From NCBI GenBank assembly GCA_036873135.1, contig JAPTYO010000012.1:4968090-5032089 (forward strand): 64,000 nucleotides of DNA, read 5' to 3'. Within the stretch, counting starts at the first letter, position 1. Each line of letters begins with the position of its first letter. This document shows, one piece after another, positions 21,045-32,787 of this stretch. The notes below the pieces were generated by a model. The model searched no databases, had not been told where the DNA came from, and saw only the letters and a program-made list of their open reading frames with translations. This DNA comes from Clarkia xantiana subsp. parviflora. Its lineage: Eukaryota; Streptophyta; Magnoliopsida; Myrtales; Onagraceae. Made by a program: the position numbers and the translations under genes.

Positions 21045-21747
21045 TGTTGATCACGGTTGGAACTCCGGTACGTTCTTGACGGAAGTCCGAACTCCTTCGC
21101 TCCAAGTAATCCTGTAAGAAGGGGATAGACCGGGCGGTGACCCAGAATCCCTCTCTGATGCTTAAATGAGTATCTCGATGTAGGCTAGCAAGTATCAGTA
21201 TGTGAATGTTAATGTCTCAATCCTGAGGTAACTCCTTCCTTTATATAGGGGAGGGGTTACCCCAGTTACCTGTTGCGATAACTGCTGGGGGCAGTTAGCC
21301 CACGTTCCATTTATCTCGGCCACTTGCCCACGTTCCGTCTTTTCGGGCCACTTCCCCACTATGTTGATAGTGGGCGTGTTTCTCGGCCTCGTTCTCTGGT
21401 AGCAAGTCCCGACGGATGTCGGGGACTCCAGAGTTTATCTCCTTTGGTCACCGCTCGGGGCCCCTCGTCATCGGGACAGGGCCAGCATTCTCAGGGATTC
21501 AATATCGGGGCCTACTCAAAGGCATATCATCGCGGCCTACTTAAAGGCATATCATCGGGACCTACTTAAAGGCATATCATCGGGGCCTACTTAAAGGCAT
21601 ATTATCGAGAGCGTTCAGCTCATATGTCGGGACCGACCTTGTCGGGTCCCCTCGTATTGGTCATCTAAGCCTCTTTTGGGGCCAAGTAGGCCTATTTCAC
21701 CGTTTACTCGTCGTTAATGGGCCTAACGGCTATATCGAAACCCATCA
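21045..21747 (-). repeat. Gy-A 3' LTR (703 bp)
   Basis: Same family as the Gy-B LTRs: on the minus strand it begins TGATGGGTTTCG and ends GATCAACA. It is longer owing to an extra unit of the 30-bp repeat (21500-21610) and a small insertion in the leader. A TATATAAAGG box lies near 21238-21248. It interrupts Gy-C RT. Confidence 0.9.
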
Positions 21748-21765
21748 TTTGCCCCCAAGACATGA
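21748..21765 (-). other. Polypurine tract of Gy-A
   Basis: On the minus strand CTTGGGGGCAAA directly precedes the 3' LTR; it primes plus-strand synthesis. Gy-B has CTTGGGGGAAAA at the same place. Confidence 0.75.
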
Positions 21766-22209
21766 GGGACTTTCAGTTCGTCGTGTCTTCCAATTCCGGG
21801 CCTCCCGATATCGGCATCAGAGGCTTTCAACTTTACAAAAAATCTTTTGACGCGAATCTTCTCATCCAAGATTCCCCGATATTCCGAGGATAACCGACGA
21901 ATCCGAAAAGATTTCTCGGGTACTCAACTATTAAATGCAGCGGGTGATGAAGCGACGGATTGGGTACCCGTGCCTGTTTTTTTTTCTTCTGAAAAAGCAC
22001 TTTCTAGACGTTTTGTCGTTAGCATCTCAACGACTCAGGTTGAGACGTTTCATCTTCAATGGTCCGGATTGCAACGTCTCTTTGGCTGTCCTCTTTCCTC
22101 CTTCGATTCCGAAAAAACTTGTTAACCTAATTTTTCTTTTATCTCAATCAACTTACCCGGAATTTTGCGGAAATCAACTGTGCCTTTTCTTGCCATGATC
22201 ATTTTCCAG

Positions 22210-25008
22210 ACGGTGAATCCAGTTCCGGGGGGAGAAAGCCCTTCAAGTTCGATTATGCTTGTAAGGAGATTTCAGAAACCGCTTATGATGCAGCTCTCCG
22301 GGAAGGATGTATTACTTCCACCTAGGAGCCTCGCTTCCCCTTTCCTCGTCCTCGCGTCCCGAGCGACCCTGTGGTCACTCGTCCCCGGGAAGGGGAGGTA
22401 TTTGTCTCCACCGGGCAGGTATCGACGGGGATCCGATTCCCCTTCTGTGGGGACATAGTCGAGATGTGTGAATATTAAAAAATACATCCGACTACCCTTT
22501 CCCCCCCACGCCATCCGAGTATGGAATGCCTTCCGTGTTCTTTGCCTCCGCCAACAATGGAACTATAGCCTTCGACTTTTCCGGACCTTCTATGGTCTGA
22601 AGTGCAATGACGTCGGGGTCTGTGCCTTCTACCCGCGGATTCCTAAGTGGAGCAAGGCGCAGCTCTCCCGATGTAGATAGACTGGTGACACCTGGAAGGT
22701 CGCCAAAGGTCAGGGGCTCATCACTGACTCGGGGCCCGACAACAGCGGCTGGAAGAAGAGTTACTTCTTCATTCAGAACAGCTCCATTCCGTGGCCCCGA
22801 TGGGAGGTTGGGGCAGACCCTCCTCCTGCTTATCATACTTACTCCGAGGAGGATTTTCAGATTCTCCACTGCATCCAGCTCTATCGCTGGGGGGATTCCT
22901 TCGCTCCCCTCGATGCCAACTCCATCGGGGAGCGGGATCTGGTTCTGGCCGGGATCCGACTCCTTGATGTTGCCTCCGGGGGTCAACTCTTCGACGGCCC
23001 TTCCAACCTCGTTCCTTGGGTAATATTCTAATCGCATCTTTGTTTTCGTCTTTGCAGCTAAGAAGGTATCATTGCTGACCAATATCGTGCTTAAGAAGGC
23101 GGAGACCGATGCTGTCCAACGCCCTGCGAGGAAGAGGAAGTCTTCGAAGAGGGCTGCCTCCTCACCGGCACCTCCAACATCGGAGCAGATCAAGCGGGCC
23201 CGGGTGGAGAAGATGGAGCAGATCTTCAACACCAAGACTCCCGAAGAAGGTAAGCAGCTCCGATTAGCAATTCGATTATACAGGAGGCGTATTCCCGAGG
23301 AGTTAATCCCCTCCGATAAGAGAGCCAGGATCGAAGGGATAAACCGCATCCTGCAATGAGAAACCCCCCGCATTCTCAAAGCGGGTTATTACAATTATTC
23401 GGGAAGGACCAGTATCTCTCCCGTCGCGTCATTTGGTGTAAGGATCCCGATCAACTTCCTGATTTTCTTTCTGAAGCTTCTCGTCCTCTAGCTGCAGGTC
23501 AATCGGGAGCTGGAGCTTCAGCGGGGGCGCCACCCTCCGACGCCCGGGTCGGAGAGTCCCTCCTTTCTCTTCCTGCCCCAGGAGGATTGGGGACTGAAGA
23601 CGCCCCGACGGACGGTCAGTTCCGTCGGTGGTTGACCTGGACGTTTCTCACTCTTCTGAGGAGGCGAGCGAGGGTCAGCCCCTGGTTCATCGTCGGGGGG
23701 TGAGGCAGACCCCATTGGAGCCGACACCCGAAGGGCTACCTCCATCTTCCCCGGCACAACAGCATTCGCCGGTCTTGAGCTTGACTCCTGAAGGGACGAC
23801 TGGGTCTCATGGCGGCTCGGAGGCACGCACCTCCGACACTCAGGTCTTCCTTCCCCCTCTCCCCTTAGACGGGAGTTTTTATCAGATCTACACCCCCGAC
23901 CAGGCGGCGACTCCCTGGACCCCGATCGAGTCATTGCGGGAGGTCCCGCTGCGTCGGGACAATATATCACCGGAACTGGGTCTGCACCTGCTGGCAGGTT
24001 CAGTTCGGCCATCCATGAAGCTTCCGCTCTCCTTGGCCCGAGAGGACATCCACACGGACATTCGCAACATGGCCGTTCGTCGTGTGGAGGTAAGGCTTCC
24101 TCTTTTTACACTTAGTATATAAGGTAAAAATATTCTCGTGTACTGACCTCTTTCTTTCTTCTTCACAGGAAATGGCGGACCAACACCGCTGTTTCGGGTA
24201 CATCCTGGCCCTGGAAGAGGCCCTGGAGCAGGAGGGAGCCAAGGCGGCCCCCGAGGTCTTGGCCAAGCTCAAGGAGGATCTGGCTGCCTCCGAATCGTCG
24301 AGGGGCAAACTGGTTAAGGAGCAGGCCCTCCTTAACCAGAAGACTCGGGACCTCCTGAGGCAGGTCCACGACTTTGAGCGGTTGCTGAAGCAGGAGCGGC
24401 AAAAGCTCCAGGAAGAGCAGCAGGGGCGCGCGGAGGATCGGGGCAGGCTCACCCTCGAGAAGAAGGCCCTTGAGGACGCCAAGGCGGGACTGGAGGCTGA
24501 GAAGGTCCTTCTCACCAATCGTTCCCAACAGATGGAGCGGGAGCTTGCTGAGTTTCCCACCAAGCTGGCCGAGGCTGAGGCCAAGGGTCGGGAAGATTAT
24601 CGGGGCTCCGAGGATTTCCAAGTGGACGCGGTGAAGTTCTGTACAGCGGAGGTGGAGGCCACCTTGCTCAATGCTGTCGAGGAGCTCCATCTGGAGTATG
24701 GTGGTGCCATCGACTTCACCAAGTCTCAGACTCTCGCTCCCTTCGCGGAGAGGTATTTCAACCTTTCCGAGGAGAGCGACGGGGCCAACACCCCCGAGGG
24801 GGCTGCGGGTGCTGAAGGCACGGTGGAGCCTCCAAGTGCAGACCCCCCCGACAACCGATCCCCCGACAATCGACTCTTCACCGGCTGACCTCCAAGGGTC
24901 CGATCCTCCTGCGGCCGATCTTCCAGGATCCGATCCTCCGATCGCGGAGCCTTCTGCCACGGACCTCGTGGACTCTGCTCCCCTCGACGCTGCCAAGGAT
25001 CAAGTTTA
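22210..25008 (+). pseudogene. Gy-A antisense gene (extra ORF), decayed
   Basis: Runs against gag-pol, between integrase and 3' LTR. Exon 2 (from 22210) encodes the N-terminal domain with RFPF and LRLFRTFYGLKC, but has a TAG near 22323 and shifts. Exon 3 (about 23060-23249) is basic (RKRKSSKRA), exon 4 (23498-24089) is Pro/Ser-rich with a one-base loss near 23628, and exon 5 (24169-24888) is a coiled coil rich in Leu/Lys/Glu, fully open. The 79-nt intron at 24090-24168 has GTAAGG and CACAG ends. Compared with Gy-B about 165 bp holding TATA box and start codon are missing near 22105. Product function unknown; it resembles the putative plant transposon protein families. Confidence 0.75.
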
Positions 25009-25094
25009 ACGTTTTATTTTTGAATCCTTGTAATTTCCTTCGTTTGTCGTGAACCTTTTAGATCTTTATAATATCAATCTCTTTTGGTTCCGAT

Positions 25095-25760
25095 TATCGC
25101 TGCACCACCTTAGGTGAATTAGCCACGCCACTTAAGGCGATTCGATCATACCACTTAGAGTGATTTCGACGCGTCACTTAAGACATTTTACCCACACCAC
25201 TTAAGGCGATTTAATCGTGCCACTTAAGGCAATTTATCCACACCACTTAAGGCAATTTATCCACACCACTTAATAGGGTGAAACCACGCCACTTAAGGAG
25301 ATTTAATCGTGCCACTTAAGGCGAAACCACGCCACTTAAGGCGATTTAACCGCGCCACTTAAGGCGGAACCGCGCCACTTAAGGCGATTTAACTACACCA
25401 CTTAAGGCGATTTAATCGCGCCACTTAAGGCGGAACCGCGCCACTTAAGGCGAAACCGCGCCACTCAAGGCGGAACCACACCACTTACGGCAATTTACCT
25501 ACACCACTTAAGGCGATTTAATCACGCCACTTAAGGCGAAACCACACCACTTAAGGCGATTTAAGCATACGTAGAATGATAAGTCTAAGCACAATCTGGT
25601 CGGAAGCAACCTCTTTATTCATTGATGGCTCAAAACCTGTTTACATCAAATCAAAACGATAAACAACTTGCACCACTGAAGGCGACTTCGATAAACAACT
25701 TGCACCACTAAAGACGACTTCGTTAAACGACTTGCACCACTGAAGGCGACTTAATATCAA
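25095..25760. repeat. Short tandem repeats (CCACTTAAGGCGATTTA) of Gy-A 3' region
   Basis: More than twenty copies of a core CCACTTAAGGCG with short variable spacers (AATC, AACCG, ATTTATCCACA) fill 25105-25565. A second repeat, CTTGCACCACTGAAGGCGAC, follows at 25640-25755. Gene-free. The same arrays occur in Gy-B (31800-32375) with a different unit number. Confidence 0.9.
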
Positions 25761-27603
25761 GCATGACATTTCTTCAAGTGTTCGCCACTAAAAGGATGCT
25801 TCAACACATTGCCATCGAGGTCTTCCAACTTATACGCGTTTCGAGCTGGCATCCCCACGACCTTATAAGGTCCTTCCCATTTTGGTGACATCTTGTTGAT
25901 CCGATCCAAAAGGGTAAATTCGTTCCGACGCCAGACCAGTTCCCCAACAAAGAACTGTCGAGACTTGACTCGTCGATTATAATATCGGGCCGTTGCCAAG
26001 CGCATCCGAGCCTGGGCCTCCTCGGCACTCCGCCTCTTCTCTTCGACCAAGTCCAAGTCCAGACGCCTCATTTCATCATTCGACAGAGGTTCGTAATACC
26101 TCGTCTGATGGGATGCCACAGCTATTTTGACGGGAGCAACTGCTTCCGTGCCATAAACAAGGCCAAACGGAGTCTCCCCAGTCGATCGTTTGGGTGTTGT
26201 TTTAACAGCCCTAAGCACATTTTCCAGCTCATCCAGCCATTTGCCCTTCAAGGCATGGACCCTCTTCTTCAGGCCATCCATCACGATCTTGTTGGCTGAC
26301 TCCACCTGTCCATTGGTTTGAGCATGATGGACAGAGGCTGTCCAATGCTCAATTTTCATTTCCTCTAAGTACTCCTTCCACTGGGCCCCGTTAAACGGGG
26401 GGCCATTATCACTGATCAATACCTTAGGGATCCCGTATCGGGATATGATATGGGTCTGGAGGAATTTGAGGATATGATTCCCCGTTGTCTTGGCCAATGC
26501 CTTAGCCTCTATCCACTTCGAGAAATAATCAATAGCCACGACTAAATATCGGCACTGACCTTTTGCAATTGGAAGGGGTCCCACCAAATCGATTCCCCAT
26601 TGCGCGAAGGGCCAAGCACTCTTAATGGACGTTAGATCGGCAGCTGGAGCCACGATATTCGGGGCATACCTCTGGCAGGCATCACAGGATCGGACTAGCA
26701 TCGTTGCCTCCTTGTTCATTGAGGGCCAGTAATAGCCCAGGTTCAGTACTTTCCTCACGATGGATCGGGCACCTTCATGACAAGCCAAGTATCCTTCGTG
26801 CACCTCCCTAAGGATCCGATCTATATCGGGCTCAGCCACACATTTCAAGTAAGGAGTTAAATACCCCTTTTTGTACAGCTGATTGTCCACCATCACATAA
26901 TTGGGCGCGATTCGGCGTAATTTGCCGACTACTGATTCATCATCGGGGACTGCCCCCATAGTCAGGTACGCGGCTATCGGGGTCATTCAAGTGGGCTCCT
27001 CCGATCCGGTCTCGATGGCACATACCTCCGATTGATCGGTGGTTGACAGGATCGCCTTCTCCAAGAAGTGCACCTTCCGACTTTCATCGAGGGGTGCCCC
27101 CAAGGCGAACTTGCTCAAGGCGTCTGCTTCCACATTATCCTCCCTCGGGATCGCCTCAATATCGAAGCTCTTGAAACTCTCCTTCAAGGTTTGCACCTCC
27201 CGAAGGTATTTTTACATCATCGGGCTCTTTTCTTCGTATTGCCCCTGAACTTGGTTCACAATCAGGCTAGCATCGCACTTCACCTTTAAGTGACCAACTC
27301 CCGTTCCTTTGGCAATCTTGAGGCCGGTGATGAGAGCCTCGTATTCAGCTTCATTGTTGGTGGCCCTAAACGTCAAGGCCAAGGCATATCGAAGGGGCTC
27401 GCCTCCGCCTGGCGGTATCAGTACGAATCCTGCTCCCGATCCTTCTGAATTTGAGGAGCCATCGGTATACATCTCCCAAGTATTTTCGTCATCGGGCTGA
27501 CCTGACTGTTCTGCCATCGGGGCTTCCATGGTTGCCCCCTCTACAGGACCCGCTTCTTTTAGATCGGGGGCTGTAGACTTTGCTATGAAATCCCCCATCA
27601 CCT
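25757..27603 (-). pseudogene. Gy-A pol, right half: second RNase H and integrase
   Basis: Continues the pol of 1-1183 in inverted orientation. From 27603 it reads second RNase H (MYTDGSSNSEGSGAG near 27455-27500), then integrase with intact HHCC finger (HEGYLACH, CDACQRYA), DDE core (GIDLVGPL, ISDNGPPF, NGQVESAN) and C-terminus FSGEHLKKCHA. Two nonsense changes: TAA near 27209 and TGA near 26987 (TGG to TGA). 26986-25757 is open for 409 codons. It abuts the Gy-B 3' LTR through the duplication AGGTG, proving that Gy-B landed in Gy-A. Confidence 0.93.
27599..27603 (-). other. Target-site duplication of Gy-B, right copy (AGGTG)
   Basis: Read on the minus strand, it follows the Gy-B 3' LTR and leads into Gy-A GATTTCATAGC. 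The left copy is 1179-1183. Confidence 0.85.
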
Positions 27604-28268
27604 TGTTGGATCACGGTTGGAACTCCGGTACGTCCTTGACGGAAATCCGAACTCCTTCGCTCCAAGTAATCATGCAAGAAGGGGATAGACCGGGCGGTGA
27701 CCCAGAATCCCTCTCCGATGCTTAAATGAGTATCTCGAGGCAGGCAAGCAAGTATCAGAATATAAGTATGTGAACTTATCAATACTGAGGTAACTCCTTC
27801 CTTTATATAGGGGAGGGGTTACCTCAGTTACCTGTTGGGATAACTGCCACGTTCCGTTTATCTCGGCGAGTAGCCCACGTTCCGTCTTTTCCGGCCACTT
27901 CCCCACTATGTTGATAGTGGGCGTGTTTTCCGGCCTCGTGCTCTGGTGGCAAGTCCCGACAGAAGTTGGGGACTCCAGAGTTATCTCGTTTGGTCACCGC
28001 TCGGGGCCCCTCGTCATCGGGACAGGGCCAGTATTCTCAGGGATTTAATATCGGGGCCTACTCAAAGGCATATCATAGGGGCCTACTCAAAGGCATATCA
28101 TCGGGGCCTACTTAAAGGCGTAACATCGGGAGCGTTCAGCTCATATATCGGGACCGACCTTGTCGAGACCCTTCGTATTGGTCTTCTAAGCCTCGTTTAG
28201 GGCCCAGTGGGCCTACTTCGCCATTTAGTCACCGTTAATGGGCCTAACGGCTATATCAAAACCCATCA
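27604..28268 (-). repeat. Gy-B 3' LTR (665 bp)
   Basis: Same length and ends as the 5' LTR at 1184-1848; a few per cent difference by eye, mostly transitions. It is inverted and 26 kb away from its partner, which is explained by the inversion. Confidence 0.93.
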
Positions 28269-28281
28269 TTTTCCCCCAAGA
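28269..28281 (-). other. Polypurine tract of Gy-B
   Basis: CTTGGGGGAAAA on the minus strand, just ahead of the 3' LTR. Confidence 0.8.
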
Positions 28282-28613
28282 CATGAGGGACTTATAGTTC
28301 GTCGTGTCTTCCAGTTATGGGCCTCCCGATATCGGTATCAGAGGGTTTCGACTTTCCGAAAAATCTTCTGAAGCTGATCTCCTCCTCCAAGATTCCCCGA
28401 TATTCCGAGGATAACCACCGAATCCGAAAAGATTTCTCGGTCACTCAACTATTAAATGCAGCAGGTGACGAAGCGACAGTTTGGGTACCCGTGCCTGTTT
28501 TTTCTGAAAAAGCACTTTATAGCCGTTTTGTCTCTAGTGTTCCGACGATTCAGATTGAGGCGTTTTATCTTCAACGGTTTGGATTGCAACGTCTCTTTGG
28601 CTGTCCTCTCTCC

Positions 28614-28620
28614 TATAAAA
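28614..28620 (+). promoter_or_regulatory. TATA box of the Gy-B antisense gene
   Basis: CCTATAAAACCCC, 149 bp before the start codon at 28763, on the strand opposite to gag-pol. Spacing leaves a 5' UTR of about 115 nt. This block is absent from Gy-A. Confidence 0.55.
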
Positions 28621-28762
28621 CCCCAAATCATGGCACTATTCAGTTCTCCTTTACCGTTTCATTCTCTGCGTTTTTAAAAGCTCGAGTTCTCCTTTCTCTG
28701 ATCAACACTCCGGCGACCGGAATCTCTGACCATCAAGATCATCATTTCTTCTCCGATTCAAC

Positions 28763-31713
28763 ATGTCTGGTGAGATTTTCTCCTTCGATTCCGAAGAGAC
28801 TTGTTAGCATAGTTTTTCTTTTATCTCAATTAACTTACCCGAACTTTTGCGGAAATCGACTGTGCGTTTTTTGCTCTGATTACTTTCCAGACGATGAGTC
28901 CAGTTCTGGGGGGAGGAAGCCCTTCAAGTTCGAATATGCTTGCAATGAGATTTCCGACACTACCTATGATGCAGCTCTCCGGGAGGGGTGCATTACTTCC
29001 ACCTGGGAGCCTCGCTTCCCTTTTCCTTGGCCCCGCATCCCGGGTGACTCTGTGGCCACTCGTCCCCGGGAAGGAGAGGTATTTGTCTCCACCGGGCAAA
29101 TATCGGCAGGGATCCGATTCCCCTTCTATGGGGACATAGTCGAGATGTGTACATATTACAAAACACATCCGACTACTCTCTCCCCCCACGCCATCCGCGT
29201 GTGGAATGCTTTCCGCGTCCTTCAACAATGGCTCTACAGCCTCCGACTCTTCCGTCAACAATGGCTCTACAGCCTCCGACTCTTCCGGACCTTCTACGGG
29301 CTAAAATGTAATGATGCCGGGGTCTGCGCCTTCTACCCGCGGATGCCTAAGTGGAGCAAGGCGCAACTCTCTCGGTACAGCTGGAATGGTGACACCTGGA
29401 AGGTCGCCAAGGGTCGGGGGCTCATCACCGACTCGGGGCCCGATAACAGTGGCTGGAAGAGGAGCTATTTCTTCATCCGAAACAGCTCCATCCCATGGCC
29501 CCGATGGGAGGTTGAGGCGGACCCTGCTCCCGCTTTCCACACTTACTCCGAGGAGGATTTCCAGATTCTCCACTGCATTCAGCTTTATCGTTGGGTGGAC
29601 TCTTTCGCTCCCCTCGATGCCAACTCCATCGGGGAGCGGGACCTGGTTCTGACCGGCCCTTCTAACCTCGTTCCTTGGGTAATATTCTAACTGTACTTTC
29701 GTTTTCGTCTTTGCAGCTAAGAAGGTATCATTGCTGACCAATCTCGTGCTTAAGCAGGCGGAGACTGATGCTGTCCCACGCCCCGCGAGGAAGAGGAAGT
29801 CTTCGAAGAGGGCCGCCTCCTCGTCGGCACCTCCCACCTCTGAGCAAATCAAACGGGCCCGAGTGGAGAAGATGGAGCAGATCTTCAACACCAAGACTCC
29901 CGAGGAAGGTAAACATCTCCGCTCAGCAATCCAATTGTACAGGAGGCGTATTCCTAAGGAGTTAATCCCCTCCAATAAAGGAGCCAGGATCGAAGGGATC
30001 AAACGCATCCTGCAAGGAGAAACTCCCCGCGTCCTCAAAGCGGGATACTACAATTATTACGGGAAGGCCAGTACCTCTCCCGTCGCGTCATTTGGTGTAA
30101 TGATCCTGATCAACTTCCTGACTTTATTTTTGAAGCTTCTCGTCCTCCAACTGCAGGTCAATCGGGAGCTGGAGCTTCGGCGGAGGTGCCACCCTCCGAC
30201 GCCCAGGTCGGAGAGCCTCTCCTTTCTCTTCCAGCCCCAGGAGGATCAGGGACTGAAGACGCCCCGACGGACGGTCAGTTCCGTCGGGTGCTTGACCTGG
30301 ACGTCTCTCACTCTTCTGAGGAGGCGAGCGGGGGCCAGCCCCTGATTCGTCGTCGGGGGGCGAGGCAGACCCCACCGGAACCAACTCCCGAAGGGCCGCC
30401 TCCGTCTTCTCCGGCACAGCAGCTGTCGCCGGTCTTGAGCCTGACTCCCGAGGAGCTGGTAGGTTCTCATGGCGGCTCGGAGGCCCGCACCTCCGATACT
30501 CAGGGCGTCGTTCCCCCTCTCTCCTTAGACGGGATCTTCTACCAGCTTTACTCCCCCGACCAGGCGGCGGCTCCTTGGACTCCGATCGAGTCGTTGCGGG
30601 GGGTCCCGCTGCGTCGGGATGATGTGTCCACAGAACTGGGTCTGCACCTGCTGGCAGGCTCAGTTCCACCATCTATGAAGCTCCCGCTCTCCCTGGCTCG
30701 AGAGGACATCCACGCGGATATTCGCGCCATGGCCGTTCGTCGCGTGGAGGTAAGGTTTCTTGTCTTTACACTTAGTATATATATAAGGCAGAATATTTTC
30801 GTGTACTGGCCTCTTCTCTTCTTCTTCGCAGGAAATGGCGGAACAACAGCGCTGTTTCGGGTATGTCCTGGCCTTGGAGGAGGCCCTAGAGCAGGAGCGT
30901 GCCAAGGCGGCCCCCGAGGTCTTGGCCAAGCTCAAGGAGAATTTGGCTGCCTCCGAGTCGTCGAAGGGGAAGTTGGTTAAGGAGCAGGCCCTCCTTAACC
31001 AGAAGACTCTGGACCTCCTGAGGCAGGTCCACGACTTTGAGAGGCTGCTGAAGCAGGAGCGGAAGAGGCTGCAGGAAGAGCAGCAGGGGCGCGCGGAGGA
31101 TCGGGACAGGCTTGTCCTCGAGAAGAGGGTCCTTGAGGACGCCAAGACGGGGCTGGAAGCTGAGAAGAAGGCCCTCGAGGATGCCAAGGCGGGGCTGGAG
31201 GCTGAGAAAGTTCTTCTCGCCAATCGGTCCCGATAGATGGAGCAGGAACTTGCTGAGTTTCCCACTAAGCTGGCCGAGGCTGAGGCCAAGGGACGGGAAG
31301 ATTATCGGGGCTCCGAGGCTTTCCAACTGGATGCAGTGAAGTTCTGTACGGCGGAGGTGGAGACCACTCTGCTTAACGCTGTCGAGGAGCTCCATCTGGA
31401 GTATGGTGGTGCCATCGATTTCACCAAGTCTCAGACCCTCACCCCCTTCGCGGAGAGGTACTTCAACCTTTCTGAGGAGAGCGACGGGGCCAACACCCCC
31501 GAGGGGGCTGCGGGTGCTGAAGGCACGTTGGAACCTCCAAGTGCAGAACTCCCGACAACTGAGCCCCCGATGATCGACCCTTCATCGGCTGACTTCCCAG
31601 AGTCCGATCCTCCCGCGGCCAATCTTCCAGAGTCCGATCCCCCGATCACGGAGCCTTCTGCCACAGACCTCGTGGACCCTGTTCCCCTCGACGCTGCCAA
31701 GGATCAAGCTTGA
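28763..31713 (+). pseudogene. Gy-B antisense gene, multi-exon, nearly intact
   Basis: Predicted exons: 28763-28769 (ATG TCT G), 28891-29678, about 29722-29908, 30157-30749, 30832-31713. Introns 28770-28890, 29909-30156 and 30750-30831 have GT/AG ends and keep frame; the second junction (29679-29721, about 43 nt) is unusually short. Exon 2 encodes a domain with RFPFYGDIVEMCTYY, HAIRVWNAF and LRLFRTFYGL, like the N-terminal part of putative gypsy-type plant transposon proteins (I recall Pfam Transposase_28; not checked). Exon 3 is basic, exon 4 Pro/Ser-rich, exon 5 a long coiled coil ending in a conserved CAVEELHLEYGG-like segment. Damage: a TAG at 31234-31236 and a 33-bp tandem duplication in exon 2 (QQWLYSLRLFR twice). 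Function unknown. Confidence 0.75.
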
Positions 31714-32375
31714 TTGCTTTATTTTCAAATCCTTGTAATTTCCTTCTCTGTCGTGAACCTCCTAGATCTTTATAATATCAATCTTTTTGGTCCCGATTAT
31801 CACTGCACCACTTAAGGTGAATTAACTACGCCACTTAAGGCAATTCGATCATATCACTTAGAGTAATTCCACGCGTCACTTAAGACATTTTACCCACACC
31901 ACTTAAGGTGATTTAATCGTGCCCCTTAAGACAACTTATCCACACCACTTAAGGCGATTTAATCGTGCCCCTTAAGGCAACTTATCCACACCACTTAAGG
32001 CGATTTAATCGTGCCCCTTAGGGCAACTTACTCACACCACTTAAAGGCGATTTAATCGCGCCACTTAAGGCGGAACCACGCCACTTAAGGCGATTTAATC
32101 GTGCCATTTAAGGCAACTTATCTACACCAATTAAGGCGATTTAATCATGCCACTTAAGGCAAAACCATGCCACTTAAGGCGATTTAGCCATGCTTAGAAT
32201 GATAAGTCTTAGCATAGTCTTGTCGGAAGCAACCTCTTTATTCATTGATGGCTCAACTTGCACCACTGAAGGCGACTTAATAAACAACTTGCACCACTGA
32301 AGGCGACTTAATAAACAACTTGCACCACTGAAGGCGACTTAATAAATAACTTGCACCACTGAAGGCGACTTAATA
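31714..32375. repeat. Tandem repeats of Gy-B 3' region
   Basis: CCACTTAAGGCGATTTAATC-type units fill 31800-32190; four copies of a 31-bp unit with TTGCACCACTGAAGGCGACT fill 32255-32370. No gene. Confidence 0.88.
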
Positions 32376-32787
32376 TCAAACATGACATTTCTTCAAGTGT
32401 TCGCCACTAAAAGAATGCTTCAACACATTGCCATCGAGGTCTTCCAACTTGTACGCATTCCGAGCTGGCATCCCCACGACCTTATAAGGCCCTTCCCATT
32501 TTGGTGACATCTTGTTGATCCGATCCAAAATGGTAAATTCGTTCCGACGCCAGACCAGTTCCCCGACAAAGAACTGTTGAGACTTGACTCGTCGATTATA
32601 ATATCGGGCTGTTGCCAAGCGCATCCGGGCCTGGGCCTCCTCGGCACTCCGCCTTTTTTCTTCGACCAAGTCCAAGTCCAGACGCCTCATTTCATCATTC
32701 GAGAGAGGTTCGTAATACCTCGTCTGATGGGATGCCACCGCTATTTCGACGGGAGCCACTGCTTCCGTGCCATAAACAAGGCCAAAC
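32376..32787 (-). pseudogene. Gy-B integrase C-terminus
   Basis: Last part of the Gy-B integrase, from the codons for GLVYGTEAVAPVE to FSGEHLKKCHV and stop. It carries the chromatin-side C-terminal segment (SPKWEGPYKVVG). It is the direct continuation of the frame cut at 7062; CAAAC (32783-32787) is the second copy of the GTTTG duplication. Confidence 0.92.

Noticed and set aside
23518..24996. Long minus-strand ORFs opposite to the Gy-A antisense gene
   Set aside because: GC-rich shadow frames of the coiled-coil exon; low-complexity Leu/Ser composition, no domain.
25095..25565. CRISPR-like regularly spaced palindromic repeats
   Set aside because: Spacing is irregular, spacers are near-identical, and the context is a plant retrotransposon 3' region.
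29301..31395. Long minus-strand ORFs in the Gy-B antisense gene
   Set aside because: Shadows of the plus-strand exons, which have splice sites and a family match in Gy-E.
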